From assembly GCF_000312545.1 (NCBI RefSeq), contig NZ_HE997540.1, positions 133,908 through 197,907 on the forward strand: a stretch of 64,000 bases of DNA, written 5' to 3'. Of this stretch, positions 1-8,466 are shown piece by piece. The stretch comes from Bartonella senegalensis OS02 (lineage in GTDB: Bacteria; Pseudomonadota; Alphaproteobacteria; Rhizobiales; Rhizobiaceae). Both the position numbers and the translations under genes were made by a program. The notes beneath the pieces were generated by a model. The model saw nothing but the letters and a program-made list of their open reading frames with translations. It had not been told where the DNA came from and searched no databases. Numbering within the stretch: position 1 is the first letter of the stretch; each line of letters begins with the position of its first letter.

Positions 1-3000
1 TCTCTATGATCTGCAGCGACATTATCTTTGCTTTTGATTGCATGCACCCAGAAAGCTCCATGCTTCTTACTTCTGTCTACAATTCCTCTTCCCGTACGTA
101 CAGTTTGCAACTCATGGTGAAAAATAAGCGCTGGAGCTACAGATATCGACAACACCGAATCAGTAGAAGGGGTAGTTAAAAAACGAGGTACCGGCATTTC
201 CTCACGCGATTGGGAAGAAGATTGATCCTGATGACTTGTGTGTAAAACCATTTGATTGACTGGCAATGAATTACCTTCTGAAACAGCGGTCCGTTGTTTT
301 TCATCAGAATGCTGATGATTATCAACTGGACGTGAGACCTCAACAGCCTGATTTCCCTGAGACGAGACAGTGGAAGGAATGAAAATCGGTTGATTTTGGT
401 CTAAATTTCGGCGAGATCTACTCCTACGTGGCAAATTATCAATGTATACTGCAGACAAATACCAGATTTTTCCATGTCCACCCTCACTGTTTTTCTCTTT
501 CAAACCATAGGTATAGGTTCCACCATCAACATTACCAATTTTTGCCCCAGAAAATTTTTTCAAAGTAAAATGCGCTTCTCCACTTTGATCAACAATTAAA
601 TCAAGATCTGTTGAACGATCGGCTATTTCAACTCCAGAATCTACAACGCTTACTGTATGAAAGCCACTGCCACGCGTAATAAAGAGATAATCACCTTTTC
701 CTTCTGCAAGACTCACATGAAACTTAAAATGTAAACTTCCTGAAAGCTCATCAACATAAAGGCGAGAATAGTGTAAATCAGACCCTGCAGACTTAAAAAT
801 AACCCTACCCACACCGCTCAACTTCTGAATGTGAGTACTCGTGTCATCATCCCCACTAGCAATAGAGTATAATCTAGCTTTTTCACCCTCTAAATTAATA
901 TCTTCTGCTGCAGTCTGATCCTCATCATCTCCAGCATAAAGATGGAGCTGTCCAGAATCATGAACTGTTATTTGTCCTCCTAACGTCGCACCAGCAAAAA
1001 TCCACGAATTGGCTCCGCCTTCAATTGTTAGATTTTTTACCAATCCACCAGCATGCACTTCTTGAGCAGCATGGCGATGTAAAGTAACAAGATCTGCTGT
1101 TCCTCCTGCTAACACACGCTGTACACCATTCGCAAACACTTCAGTATTAAATGCTAAACCACCACTCTTTTCCGTAAAATCATCCTTGTCTGGAAACCAT
1201 TTAGAAAGAACTTGTATCCCTCCACTCATAATTTTTGTTCCAACAGCCATCCCATCATCATACACACTCTGGTATCCTGATGTTTCACCTTGACCATAAA
1301 TTATGGTGTTATAAGCACTACTCCCTACAATCCCCCCATTCACATAACCATCTCCGAAAATAAGCTGCTCACCGCCATAGATTTCAGCTTTCAATACAGA
1401 TCCTCCACCCTCCACACTTTGCCTCCCACCTTCATAGACAATAGTAGATTCTGAAATGCCTTGTTCTGCTACAATCTCAGAACCACCATTCATAACTGTC
1501 GTATTCTTACTGAAACCACCTGCCTCAACATAGAGTGTGCCAGATTCCTCAACTGTATTGTTAATGGACCATTTAGGAGTATACGAATCTCCATCATCAG
1601 AAATATAAACGCTATCCTCACTGATTATAGAACTTTGCAGAATTTCTTCTTCTTTTTCCATAATGAAATCATCTGGATAAAAACTGAAATTACTTGCATA
1701 AGAACTGACTATAGGATCCTGGAAAACTGTCATATCCTCTTTTTTCCCAAAAGATCCAGTTATAGGTAACTGTGTATGAGATGAAGGGGATGAAGAAGTA
1801 TAAATCTTCTCTGCAGCAGCCAAATACCAAATTTTTCCTTCTCCCTTCCCACTATTTTTCGATTTCAAATCATATACATATGTTCCACCATCAACGGCAT
1901 CAGTTTTTTTATCAGAATGGTTTGTTAAAGAAAAATGTGCTTTTCCACTTTTATCCATAATTAAATTAACTGAGTGGAGTGAAGAACTGGTCATTTCAGT
2001 ACCAATATCCATAACACTTACTGTATGACTCCCCGCCCCTTTCTCAATGATAAGGTAATCACCATAGCTCTCTGCAAAATTAACCCTCAAATTAAAATTT
2101 ATATTCCCTGAAAGCTCACCAATATCAAGCAGAGAATGATACGGATTAAGCTTTGTAGAACCCGTAGAGACAGAGGTAGAAGTGAAAATAACACTCCCCT
2201 CACCGCTTAACTTCCCAATCAGAGAGCTTGAACCATCAGATTCAGTGGCAATAGAATGTAATTGAGATTCTTTTCCCTCTAAAATAATTTCTTCTGCTTT
2301 CGTTTGCTGCCCCTTATCTCCAGCATAAAGGTGAAGCTGTCCAGAACCATTAACTTTTACTTCCCCTTCTAATGTCGCCCCTGCATATACCAATGCATTT
2401 GCTGTGCTATTAATTGTTAGAGTTTTGACATATCCACCAGCATAAACTCTTTGAAGAGCTCCTTTTTCCAAAGTAACGGTATTTGCTCTACCACCAGCAA
2501 AAACATTCTGCACCCCAGCTTTATAAACCACAGTATCTACTGCTAAGCCCCCCTCATCTCCAAGCCATTTACTGAGATTTTGTTCCCCCCCACTCATAAC
2601 ATTGGTGAAGAAAGCTGCTCCATCACCATATACATTCTGTTGCCCCGATGTTTCCCCTTCGCCATGAACTTCAGAATTATAAGCATAGCTATCATCTCCT
2701 AAAACAATTTGTTCACCACCACGAACTGTAACATCCTCTGTTTGTCCTCCATACTCAACACTCTGTAATCCGTATTTATTGATAAGAGTCCCCTTTGAAG
2801 TTTTTCCATTCTTGACAATCTCAATTTCACCACCTTCAATTGTAAGGTTCTCATTAATGATATTCTTATCTATTTCTCTTAACTGTTCACTTATACCTAT
2901 CGCTCTTTGCGATCTGTTTTTTGAATCAATAACTGCCTCTGCATTTATAGTCTTTATAAGAAAACTACTGGTCGTCAATAATGTCCAAAAACTCAGATTC

Positions 3001-3014
3001 AATTTACGTTGCAT
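1..3014 (-). CDS. autotransporter, N-terminal passenger part (cut by left window edge)
   Basis: The minus frame from the ATG at 3014 has no stop down to the left edge, about 1004 codons. The first ~26 residues look like a signal peptide (MQRKLN, then a hydrophobic run ending near NAEA). The passenger is rich in short repeats of the type GGxQxVxxGG and YAGG, as in AIDA/pertactin-like beta-helices. Two related modules are visible, about 2830-1790 and 1720-430, each with a QLHLYAGD motif and each ending in GGTYxYxLKxKNS...GKIWYL. A low-complexity Ser/Gln/Pro linker follows, and the reading frame runs off the edge at residues like KHGAFWVHAI, typical of the approach to the C-terminal beta-barrel. 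Bartonella encodes many such surface proteins, including the angiogenic BafA family. I infer this class but cannot assign BafA itself without the barrel and a database comparison. Confidence 0.85.
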   Translation of the reverse strand, partial: MQRKLNLSFWTLLTTSSFLIKTINAEAVIDSKNRSQRAIGISEQLREIDKNIINENLTIEGGEIEIVKNGKTSKGTLINKYGLQSVEYGGQTEDVTVRGGEQIVLGDDSYAYNSEVHGEGETSGQQNVYGDGAAFFTNVMSGGEQNLSKWLGDEGGLAVDTVVYKAGVQNVFAGGRANTVTLEKGALQRVYAGGYVKTLTINSTANALVYAGATLEGEVKVNGSGQLHLYAGDKGQQTKAEEIILEGKESQLHSIATESDGSSSLIGKLSGEGSVIFTSTSVSTGSTKLNPYHSLLDIGELSGNINFNLRVNFAESYGDYLIIEKGAGSHTVSVMDIGTEMTSSSLHSVNLIMDKSGKAHFSLTNHSDKKTDAVDGGTYVYDLKSKNSGKGEGKIWYLAAAEKIYTSSSPSSHTQLPITGSFGKKEDMTVFQDPIVSSYASNFSFYPDDFIMEKEEEILQSSIISEDSVYISDDGDSYTPKWSINNTVEESGTLYVEAGGFSKNTTVMNGGSEIVAEQGISESTIVYEGGRQSVEGGGSVLKAEIYGGEQLIFGDGYVNGGIVGSSAYNTIIYGQGETSGYQSVYDDGMAVGTKIMSGGIQVLSKWFPDKDDFTEKSGGLAFNTEVFANGVQRVLAGGTADLVTLHRHAAQEVHAGGLVKNLTIEGGANSWIFAGATLGGQITVHDSGQLHLYAGDDEDQTAAEDINLEGEKARLYSIASGDDDTSTHIQKLSGVGRVIFKSAGSDLHYSRLYVDELSGSLHFKFHVSLAEGKGDYLFITRGSGFHTVSVVDSGVEIADRSTDLDLIVDQSGEAHFTLKKFSGAKIGNVDGGTYTYGLKEKNSEGGHGKIWYLSAVYIDNLPRRSRSRRNLDQNQPIFIPSTVSSQGNQAVEVSRPVDNHQHSDEKQRTAVSEGNSLPVNQMVLHTSHQDQSSSQSREEMPVPRFLTTPSTDSVLSISVAPALIFHHELQTVRTGRGIVDRSKKHGAFWVHAIKSKDNVAADHR
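430..1720 (-). repeat. passenger module 2 of the autotransporter
   Basis: Second copy of the internal duplication. It contains VQRVLAGGTAD, VHAGGLVKNL, WIFAGATLGG, QLHLYAGDDE and GGTYTYGLKEKNSEG...GKIWYLSA, collinear with module 1 but clearly diverged, so the duplication is not recent. Boundaries are approximate. Confidence 0.6.
1790..2830 (-). repeat. passenger module 1 of the autotransporter
   Basis: First copy of an internal duplication in the passenger, coding on the minus strand. It contains, in order, VQNVFAGG, LQRVYAGGYVK, LVYAGATLEG, QLHLYAGDKG and the end motif GGTYVYDLKSKNSGK...GKIWYL. Each has a counterpart in the same order in the second module. Boundaries are approximate because the flanks are degenerate AIDA-type repeats. 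Confidence 0.6.
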
Positions 3015-3538
3015 TCTCCAAACTCTACAATTTCAAATAAATTCAGCCTCTTAAAACAAAGTGGATAGAGAAAAACATCGCTACACTGCTGCTCACACCT
3101 CTGTCTTCAAGATAACGAGGCATCCTCTATAAAGCATTCAATTCAGTGCACTAAGCTCTGACACGAAAAATTTCACACTCTGTGCCTTAAAAAATTATAC
3201 AATTAAAGATTTATGCTTTATATTATACACTTTAAAAGTGTTTAAATTGCAGTCATACACGCTTTTTTAACACTCTTGAGATGCTAAAAAACTTGACTAC
3301 CAAACAAGACTGATCCCTCAATAGACAAAATTAGGGATGCGTTTTAAAGACATTGCATCATCTCTTTGTTAAGATACTTCTCCCTGTTAAATGGTGTTTT
3401 TACTATCTTCAATTCAGATAGAGATACAATGTTCCTATATGTCTATTCATTATTCTCATGCATTGGGATCATAATAATATCGACTCGACACTTGCCTCAA
3501 ATTTTTATAATTATGGGAGTTTAGTGTCATAATTTGAT
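3015..3538. other. intergenic region between divergent autotransporter and permease genes
   Basis: No convincing gene in 524 bases. It must hold the promoters of both divergent genes. A perfect 7-bp inverted repeat with a single central base (ACACTTT-A-AAAGTGT, 3227-3241) lies about 210 bases upstream of the autotransporter start and could be an operator. That is inference only. Confidence 0.5.
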
Positions 3539-3568
3539 TTGTCATATACTGAAAGGGACATTCTATTC

Positions 3569-4858
3569 ATGTCTATAAACTCAGAAATACAAAGTATAAG
3601 CAAACAAAATTCTCCTTGTCGCATTCTGTTTGCGAGCCTTATTGGCCCAACAATTGAATTCTTTGATTTTTACGTCTTTGCAACTGCTGCAGCTCTCATA
3701 TTTCCTCATGTGTTCTTTCCAACGCAAAATGATCAAATTGCCATTTTGCAATCTTTTCTAATCTTTGGAGCAGCCTTTTTTTCACGCCCTCTTGGATCAA
3801 TTATCTTTGGACATTTTGGAGATAAAATTGGACGAAAAGCAACCCTTATCGCCTCTCTTCTAACGATGGGGCTATCAACCGTTATTATTGGTTTCCTTCC
3901 CACTTATGAAACAGCTGGATGGTGGGCACCCTTTTTCTTAACCTTGTGCCGTATTGGGCAAGGAATGGGATTAGGAGGCGAATGGGGGGGAGCCGTTTTG
4001 CTCGCAACAGAAAATGCTCCTCCAGAAAAACGCGGATGGTATGCGATGTTTCCTCAATTGGGTGTTCCAATTGGTTTATTCTTGTCTATTGTTGTTTATT
4101 TAGGTCTGTTGCACTTCCTTGATCACGATGAACTTTTAGCTTGGGGATGGCGCATTCCCTTTATTGCTTCAATCATTTTTATGATTGTAGGATTGTGGGT
4201 TCGTCTTTCTATCAATGAAACAGTGCAATTCAAGAAAACCCTTGAAAATAAAGAACGTGTCAAAGTTCCTATAATTGATGTCTTTTTAAAATGTCCACGA
4301 ATCCTATTTCTTGGAATATTTTCTGGTATGGCGACATTCGTTTTGTTTTATTTAGTCACAGCATATTTATTAAGCTATTCAACAAATCACCTAAAACTGC
4401 CATATCATCAGGCTCTTCAAGTAGAGGTGATTGGTGCTATTTTCTGTGGAATTTTTACCGTTATCACCGGAAAACTCGCTGATCGTATTAGGCGTAGAAC
4501 TTTGATGATTTGGGTCACAATCATTACTGGTATCTACTCTTTCGCAATTCCTTATTTTCTAAATTCTGGAATTATAGGAGTCCTTGTGATGTCTATCATT
4601 GGCTTGTCGATCATGGGAATGGTGTATAGCCCCCTTGGTGCTGTTTTAGCTTCGCCATATCCAACAGAAATTCGATACACGGGTTCTTCTGTAACATTCA
4701 ATTTATCTGGTATCGTAGGTGCATCTCTTGCACCTTATATTGCAGAATATCTGGTACAGCATTTTGATACTTCTTATATAGGCTATTATTTACTTCTTGC
4801 CTCTTTTATTTCACTCCTTTGCTTCGTTGGGTTTAAGGATGAGGAAATATCAAACTAA
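3569..4858 (+). CDS. MFS transporter, metabolite:H+ symporter (MHS) family
   Basis: A 429-residue integral membrane protein with about 12 hydrophobic segments. Near the N-terminus, IGPTIEFFDFYVFA resembles the MHS family's GTxxEWYDF signature. The loop 2-3 motif GHFGDKIGRK (residues 81-90) is the classic major-facilitator motif, and GRIGQGMGLGGEWGGA-like residues follow in the fourth helix region (C in place of the first G). Family members (ProP, KgtP, ShiA, citrate carriers) import osmolytes or organic acids with protons; the substrate cannot be read from sequence. I chose the ATG at 3569 because an AAAGGGA ribosome site lies about 11 bases upstream. An in-frame TTG at 3539 would add ten residues. 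A strong terminator hairpin follows immediately. Confidence 0.88.
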   Translation: MSINSEIQSISKQNSPCRILFASLIGPTIEFFDFYVFATAAALIFPHVFFPTQNDQIAILQSFLIFGAAFFSRPLGSIIFGHFGDKIGRKATLIASLLTMGLSTVIIGFLPTYETAGWWAPFFLTLCRIGQGMGLGGEWGGAVLLATENAPPEKRGWYAMFPQLGVPIGLFLSIVVYLGLLHFLDHDELLAWGWRIPFIASIIFMIVGLWVRLSINETVQFKKTLENKERVKVPIIDVFLKCPRILFLGIFSGMATFVLFYLVTAYLLSYSTNHLKLPYHQALQVEVIGAIFCGIFTVITGKLADRIRRRTLMIWVTIITGIYSFAIPYFLNSGIIGVLVMSIIGLSIMGMVYSPLGAVLASPYPTEIRYTGSSVTFNLSGIVGASLAPYIAEYLVQHFDTSYIGYYLLLASFISLLCFVGFKDEEISN

Positions 4859-5124
4859 AATGTAATGAAAAAGAATAAAATTAACACTGGCAGCAGAAAT
4901 GCTGCCAGTTTTATTTTCAAAGTCATTGGTTGAGGGACATTCCACCATAATATTCCAGCAAACAATGCGCTCAAAAAAAAGAACAAAATATCCGCTATAT
5001 TGTTAATATAAGCAACAGAAACTATTTGTGATAAAATATGTGTTGTTCCTAGCCATGAAACGCAAAAAAAAGCTAACATTACAGCCCATAAAATAAGCAA
5101 AATGCGATCAATGATCATCATCAC
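4855..5124 (-). CDS. small hydrophobic membrane protein, unknown function
   Basis: An 89-residue frame with three hydrophobic stretches (about residues 5-25, 40-63 and 71-88) separated by short polar turns, so probably a three-helix inner-membrane protein. I do not recognise a family. It lies downstream of holC on the same strand with a gap of about 185 bases. Its last codons overlap the permease stop codon, and its C-terminal coding region contains the permease's terminator hairpin. The start could be any of the three clustered ATGs. It may be a real gene or a hydrophobic chance frame. Confidence 0.5.
   Translation of the reverse strand: MMMIIDRILLILWAVMLAFFCVSWLGTTHILSQIVSVAYINNIADILFFFLSALFAGILWWNVPQPMTLKIKLAAFLLPVLILFFFITF
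4886..4916 (+). terminator. rho-independent terminator of the MHS permease gene
   Basis: A perfect 10-bp stem (ACTGGCAGCA / TGCTGCCAGT) with a GAAA tetraloop at 4886-4909, followed by TTTTATTTT. It lies 27 bases after the permease stop and inside the 3' end of the convergent small membrane-protein gene. Confidence 0.85.
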
Positions 5125-5310
5125 TCCGTTTGAATATTTTGTCAGAAAAACAATGATGAGTAATTGTAGACCACATCTTTTTTATTGCTTCCAGAAGAAA
5201 AATCATAATAAAAACCCGACGTCCCCTTCTGATCCTTCTGCAATAAAAAGTATCAGATTAATCATTTCTCCCAATCCTATAAAAGTCAAAAATAATAGAT
5301 GTGGCGTACA

Positions 5311-5775
5311 TCAAACCTGTTTTTTCCAACAGCGATCTTCAGTCTGCTGCCAATAAGTCAAGTTATGATTTTCCATTTTATATTTTTTCCACTGTGCACG
5401 AGCAAGATTCAACTGTTCCTCACTCTGACCATCAAAGAGCACTACAAGTCTTTGATAAGCATCAATATCCGAACAAATCGCTCCCTCTATGAGAAAACGT
5501 ATTTTTGAATCGTTCGGATTCTCCTGCCCTGTAGTAAGAAATACAGGCTGAAAATTTGGATATCGATCACACTCCGTTCCGTGCCCAATAAATGCTTCAT
5601 CAGCATAAACCCATAAACGTGTATCTATAGCATCACGTCGTTCTTGACTCACACATTGGACTGTTACCCTACCGAAACGTTCTAGTGCACGTTCCACAAG
5701 TGTTGGTAAAATATCTTCCAATGTTGACTGCGTCAAATGATAGAAAAAAATATCCACCCTCTTCGCCCTTATCAT
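5311..5775 (-). CDS. holC: DNA polymerase III chi subunit
   Basis: 154 residues, close to the usual HolC length. The N-terminal DIFFYHL, the middle LWVYADEAFIGHG and the run PVFLTT are characteristic of the chi fold. In the clamp-loader complex chi, with psi, links the holoenzyme to single-stranded-DNA-binding protein. In many alphaproteobacteria holC sits beside pepA and divergently from lptF. Here holC is divergent from lptF but no pepA lies between them. The first ATG, beginning MIRAKR, is used. Confidence 0.9.
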   Translation of the reverse strand: MIRAKRVDIFFYHLTQSTLEDILPTLVERALERFGRVTVQCVSQERRDAIDTRLWVYADEAFIGHGTECDRYPNFQPVFLTTGQENPNDSKIRFLIEGAICSDIDAYQRLVVLFDGQSEEQLNLARAQWKKYKMENHNLTYWQQTEDRCWKKQV

Positions 5776-6184
5776 TCTTTATAAAAAAGCTAATATCTTT
5801 CTGAAAAAACTTCTCTATCCCTTATACAAATACAAAAAGAAATATTTTAAGATAAAGTGATTCCTTTTTTGCATTTCTGTATAAAGCTTTTTCGCCTGTG
5901 TCTTAACTGTGTATTAAAGAGAGAAAAAGAAAAAAGACAATTCTTCATTTTTACAGTTAATAAAAGTTCTATTTTAGTCCATTTTTTAGCTTCTCTGTAG
6001 AATAGAATTGAAAATGGAATATAATGTACGCCAGAATGTGTAGAAATTAACTAACTACTTTATACTCTTTATTCGTAAAAATGCACAAGATAGTGAGGGG
6101 GGAGTAAATTTTGGTTATCTTTTTTAACCTAAGTCGTAGAGAGTATCTACTCTCTCATTAAATTTTAAGGATGTTATCCAATCT
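5776..6184. other. AT-rich intergenic region between holC and lptF
   Basis: 409 bases without a supportable gene. It should carry the divergent promoters of holC and the LPS-export operon. An inverted repeat AGAGAGTA-TC-TACTCTCT at 6138-6155 lies 30 bases upstream of the lptF start and may form a leader hairpin. I see no remnant of an aminopeptidase gene. Confidence 0.5.
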
Positions 6185-7375
6185 ATGCGTATTATTGAGT
6201 TATACATCCTGAGGCGTGTTCTTATTCTGTTCAGTGCGGTCATGGTTGCAGCAGTTGGTATCAGTTGGACAGTGCAAATTCTTGCACGAATAAATTTTCT
6301 TACAACAAGTAGACAAACGCTTCTAACAGTCTTACAATTCTCGCTCTCATTGGTTCCTTCTGTTGTTTTTCTTGTTATTCCATTTGCCTTAGTCATTGCA
6401 ATTACAAGCACCCTTTCAGCAATGAATCAAGACTCAGAGCTTGCTATCATCAGTGCCTCTGGTTTTCCCAAAAGTACTGTTTGGAAACCAATTCTTCTTC
6501 TTGCTCTTATTGCATCATGTGCATCCTTTTTTATAGCCAATTTTGTCGTTCCTCAAGCACGTCTTAATATGCGACAAATGCTGGCAAATACTCATTATGA
6601 TCTTATTAATCTTTTTATCAGTGAGGGGAGCTTCCAAAAACTTGCCAATAATCTTTACATAGAAATTGGCCAAAGAAATCCAGATGGCACCCTTGGACGC
6701 CTTTTCATTGCCGACCAGCGTGATCCTAAAATTGATCTTTTTTATTATGCAACAAAAGCATCGATTGTCAGCAATAAAAATGGCAATTTTTTAATCCTCA
6801 AGAATGGTGAAATAGAAAGAAACAATCATCAAAATGATAGCGTTTCAATCGTTCAATTCAGTTCATATAGCTTTAGCCTAGGTGAATTCATCCCCAACGA
6901 TAAAACACTCACGCTTTATCCAAAAGATAGACCTCTTTCTTATTTGCAAAATCCTAATCCGAAGGATCCGTACTATCAGCGTAAACCACTCCAATATAGA
7001 GCTGAATTTCACCGCAGACTTACAGAATGGCTTTATCCTATCGTTTTTTCACTCATTGCATTAGCAGCAGCAGGAGATACGCGCTCATATCGGCAAGTAG
7101 GTAATTCTGCAATTTTCTTAGCAATTGCCTTTTCTTTTCTAGTTTATTGGATGGGATATTTTGTTGCTGAAAAAGCAAAGAGTGATCTTGCATATGTCCC
7201 TCTCCTTTATCTGATACCAATAGGAATGAGTATGCTGGTTTTTTTCATGCTTTTAACAAATCGTACAATTGGTATTCCCACAAAACTTAATGAAGCTATT
7301 CAAATTGTTTTTCAAAAAATAATCAGTAAATTTGAACATCGAAAATCTCAATCTTCCTCGGATGAGGTATCATGA
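6185..7375 (+). CDS. lptF: LPS export ABC transporter permease LptF
   Basis: A 396-residue permease of the YjgP/YjgQ family. It has hydrophobic helices at the N-terminus (ILRRVLILFSAVMV, then FSLSLVPSVVFLVIPFALV), a large periplasmic beta-rich domain in the middle, and helices at the C-terminus. LptF pairs with LptG and the ATPase LptB to extract LPS from the inner membrane and load it onto the periplasmic bridge. The charged segment MNQDSELAIISASGFPK after the second helix is the cytoplasmic loop that couples to LptB in this family. The stop overlaps the lptG start by four bases, so the two are translationally coupled. Confidence 0.95.
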   Translation: MRIIELYILRRVLILFSAVMVAAVGISWTVQILARINFLTTSRQTLLTVLQFSLSLVPSVVFLVIPFALVIAITSTLSAMNQDSELAIISASGFPKSTVWKPILLLALIASCASFFIANFVVPQARLNMRQMLANTHYDLINLFISEGSFQKLANNLYIEIGQRNPDGTLGRLFIADQRDPKIDLFYYATKASIVSNKNGNFLILKNGEIERNNHQNDSVSIVQFSSYSFSLGEFIPNDKTLTLYPKDRPLSYLQNPNPKDPYYQRKPLQYRAEFHRRLTEWLYPIVFSLIALAAAGDTRSYRQVGNSAIFLAIAFSFLVYWMGYFVAEKAKSDLAYVPLLYLIPIGMSMLVFFMLLTNRTIGIPTKLNEAIQIVFQKIISKFEHRKSQSSSDEVS

Positions 7376-8466
7376 TTGGATGGACGCTTGGGAGATATTT
7401 CTTTATACGATACCTCAAAATGACTTGTTATTTTTTGGGAGGGATTTTTGTTCTCGCTCTTTTAATTGACTTTACAGAAAACTCTAGTCGATTATCCTCT
7501 CTGTCCCAATATACTGCTAAAGATGCATTCCTTATATCCGTTTTACGCATCCCTTTTATCATGCAGCAACTCATCCCCTTTATTGCACTCTTTTCTGCAA
7601 TGGCAATGTTGATCTCACTTAATCGAAAATCTGAGCTTGTTGTGACTCGTTCAATCGGTGTTTCTGCGTGGCAGTTTCTCATGCCTGCTTGTTTTGGAGC
7701 TTTTCTTTTTGGATTATTTTCAATTCTTCTCGTTAACCCTCTTGCCGCATGGGGATTTTCCCAAGCAGAAAAAATGATGACAGAATGGCGCAGTAGCAAT
7801 AATGTGCTTACATCTCTTTATAACACACGCATTCTATGGTTAACACAACGCACATCCTCAGGCAGAACAACCATTGGTGCTAAATCTATCACCGATCAAG
7901 GGCTTTCTCTTATCGATGCAACCTTCATACAATATAATGACAATGCAACAGTCAAAAATTGGATTAACAGCAGAAAAGCAACATTAATCAATGGGGCTTG
8001 GCTGTTAACAGATGGAACAATTTATAAAATAGGGCATCCTCCTAAAAAGTTTGCTGAATTTCAGATAAAAACCAATCTAAAGCCTGAATTTTTAACTGAA
8101 CGTTTAGCGAATCCCGCGACGATCCCATTTTACCAATTACCAACAAAAATTATGATTGCACGCTCATTTGGCTATTCTGCCAATAATTTTGATATGTATT
8201 TACAATCTTTGATTGCATTACCAGCATTGCTTATAGCAATGACTCTGATTGCAGCAACAGTATCTTTAAACTTTACGCGCTTTGGACAATCTAAAACATT
8301 GATTCTTGGTGGCATAATCGCCGGATTCTCCCTTTATGTCATTTCCGTACTGGTTCAAGCTTTTGGTAATGCCGGATATATTCCGCCAATTATTGCAGCT
8401 TGGACACCAGTTTTTATTGCATTATTTTTAGGAATCTCTTTTTTACTCCATAAAGAGGATGGCTAA
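7372..8466 (+). CDS. lptG: LPS export ABC transporter permease LptG
   Basis: 364 residues, the second YjgP/YjgQ-family permease and partner of LptF. The N-terminus (LGRYFFIRYLKM) followed by a helix is typical of LptG. The coupling loop reads LNRKSELVVTRSIG. A periplasmic domain lies between two groups of membrane helices. It starts with an ATGA overlap on lptF and ends directly before the GTG of lptD, so lptF-lptG-lptD form one transcription unit that joins inner-membrane extraction to outer-membrane insertion of LPS. Confidence 0.95.
   Translation: MIGWTLGRYFFIRYLKMTCYFLGGIFVLALLIDFTENSSRLSSLSQYTAKDAFLISVLRIPFIMQQLIPFIALFSAMAMLISLNRKSELVVTRSIGVSAWQFLMPACFGAFLFGLFSILLVNPLAAWGFSQAEKMMTEWRSSNNVLTSLYNTRILWLTQRTSSGRTTIGAKSITDQGLSLIDATFIQYNDNATVKNWINSRKATLINGAWLLTDGTIYKIGHPPKKFAEFQIKTNLKPEFLTERLANPATIPFYQLPTKIMIARSFGYSANNFDMYLQSLIALPALLIAMTLIAATVSLNFTRFGQSKTLILGGIIAGFSLYVISVLVQAFGNAGYIPPIIAAWTPVFIALFLGISFLLHKEDG

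Noticed and set aside
1461-1960. Two plus-strand open frames of 102 and 62 codons
   Set aside because: They lie opposite the autotransporter coding frame, have no recognisable domain, and are antisense shadows of the repetitive passenger.
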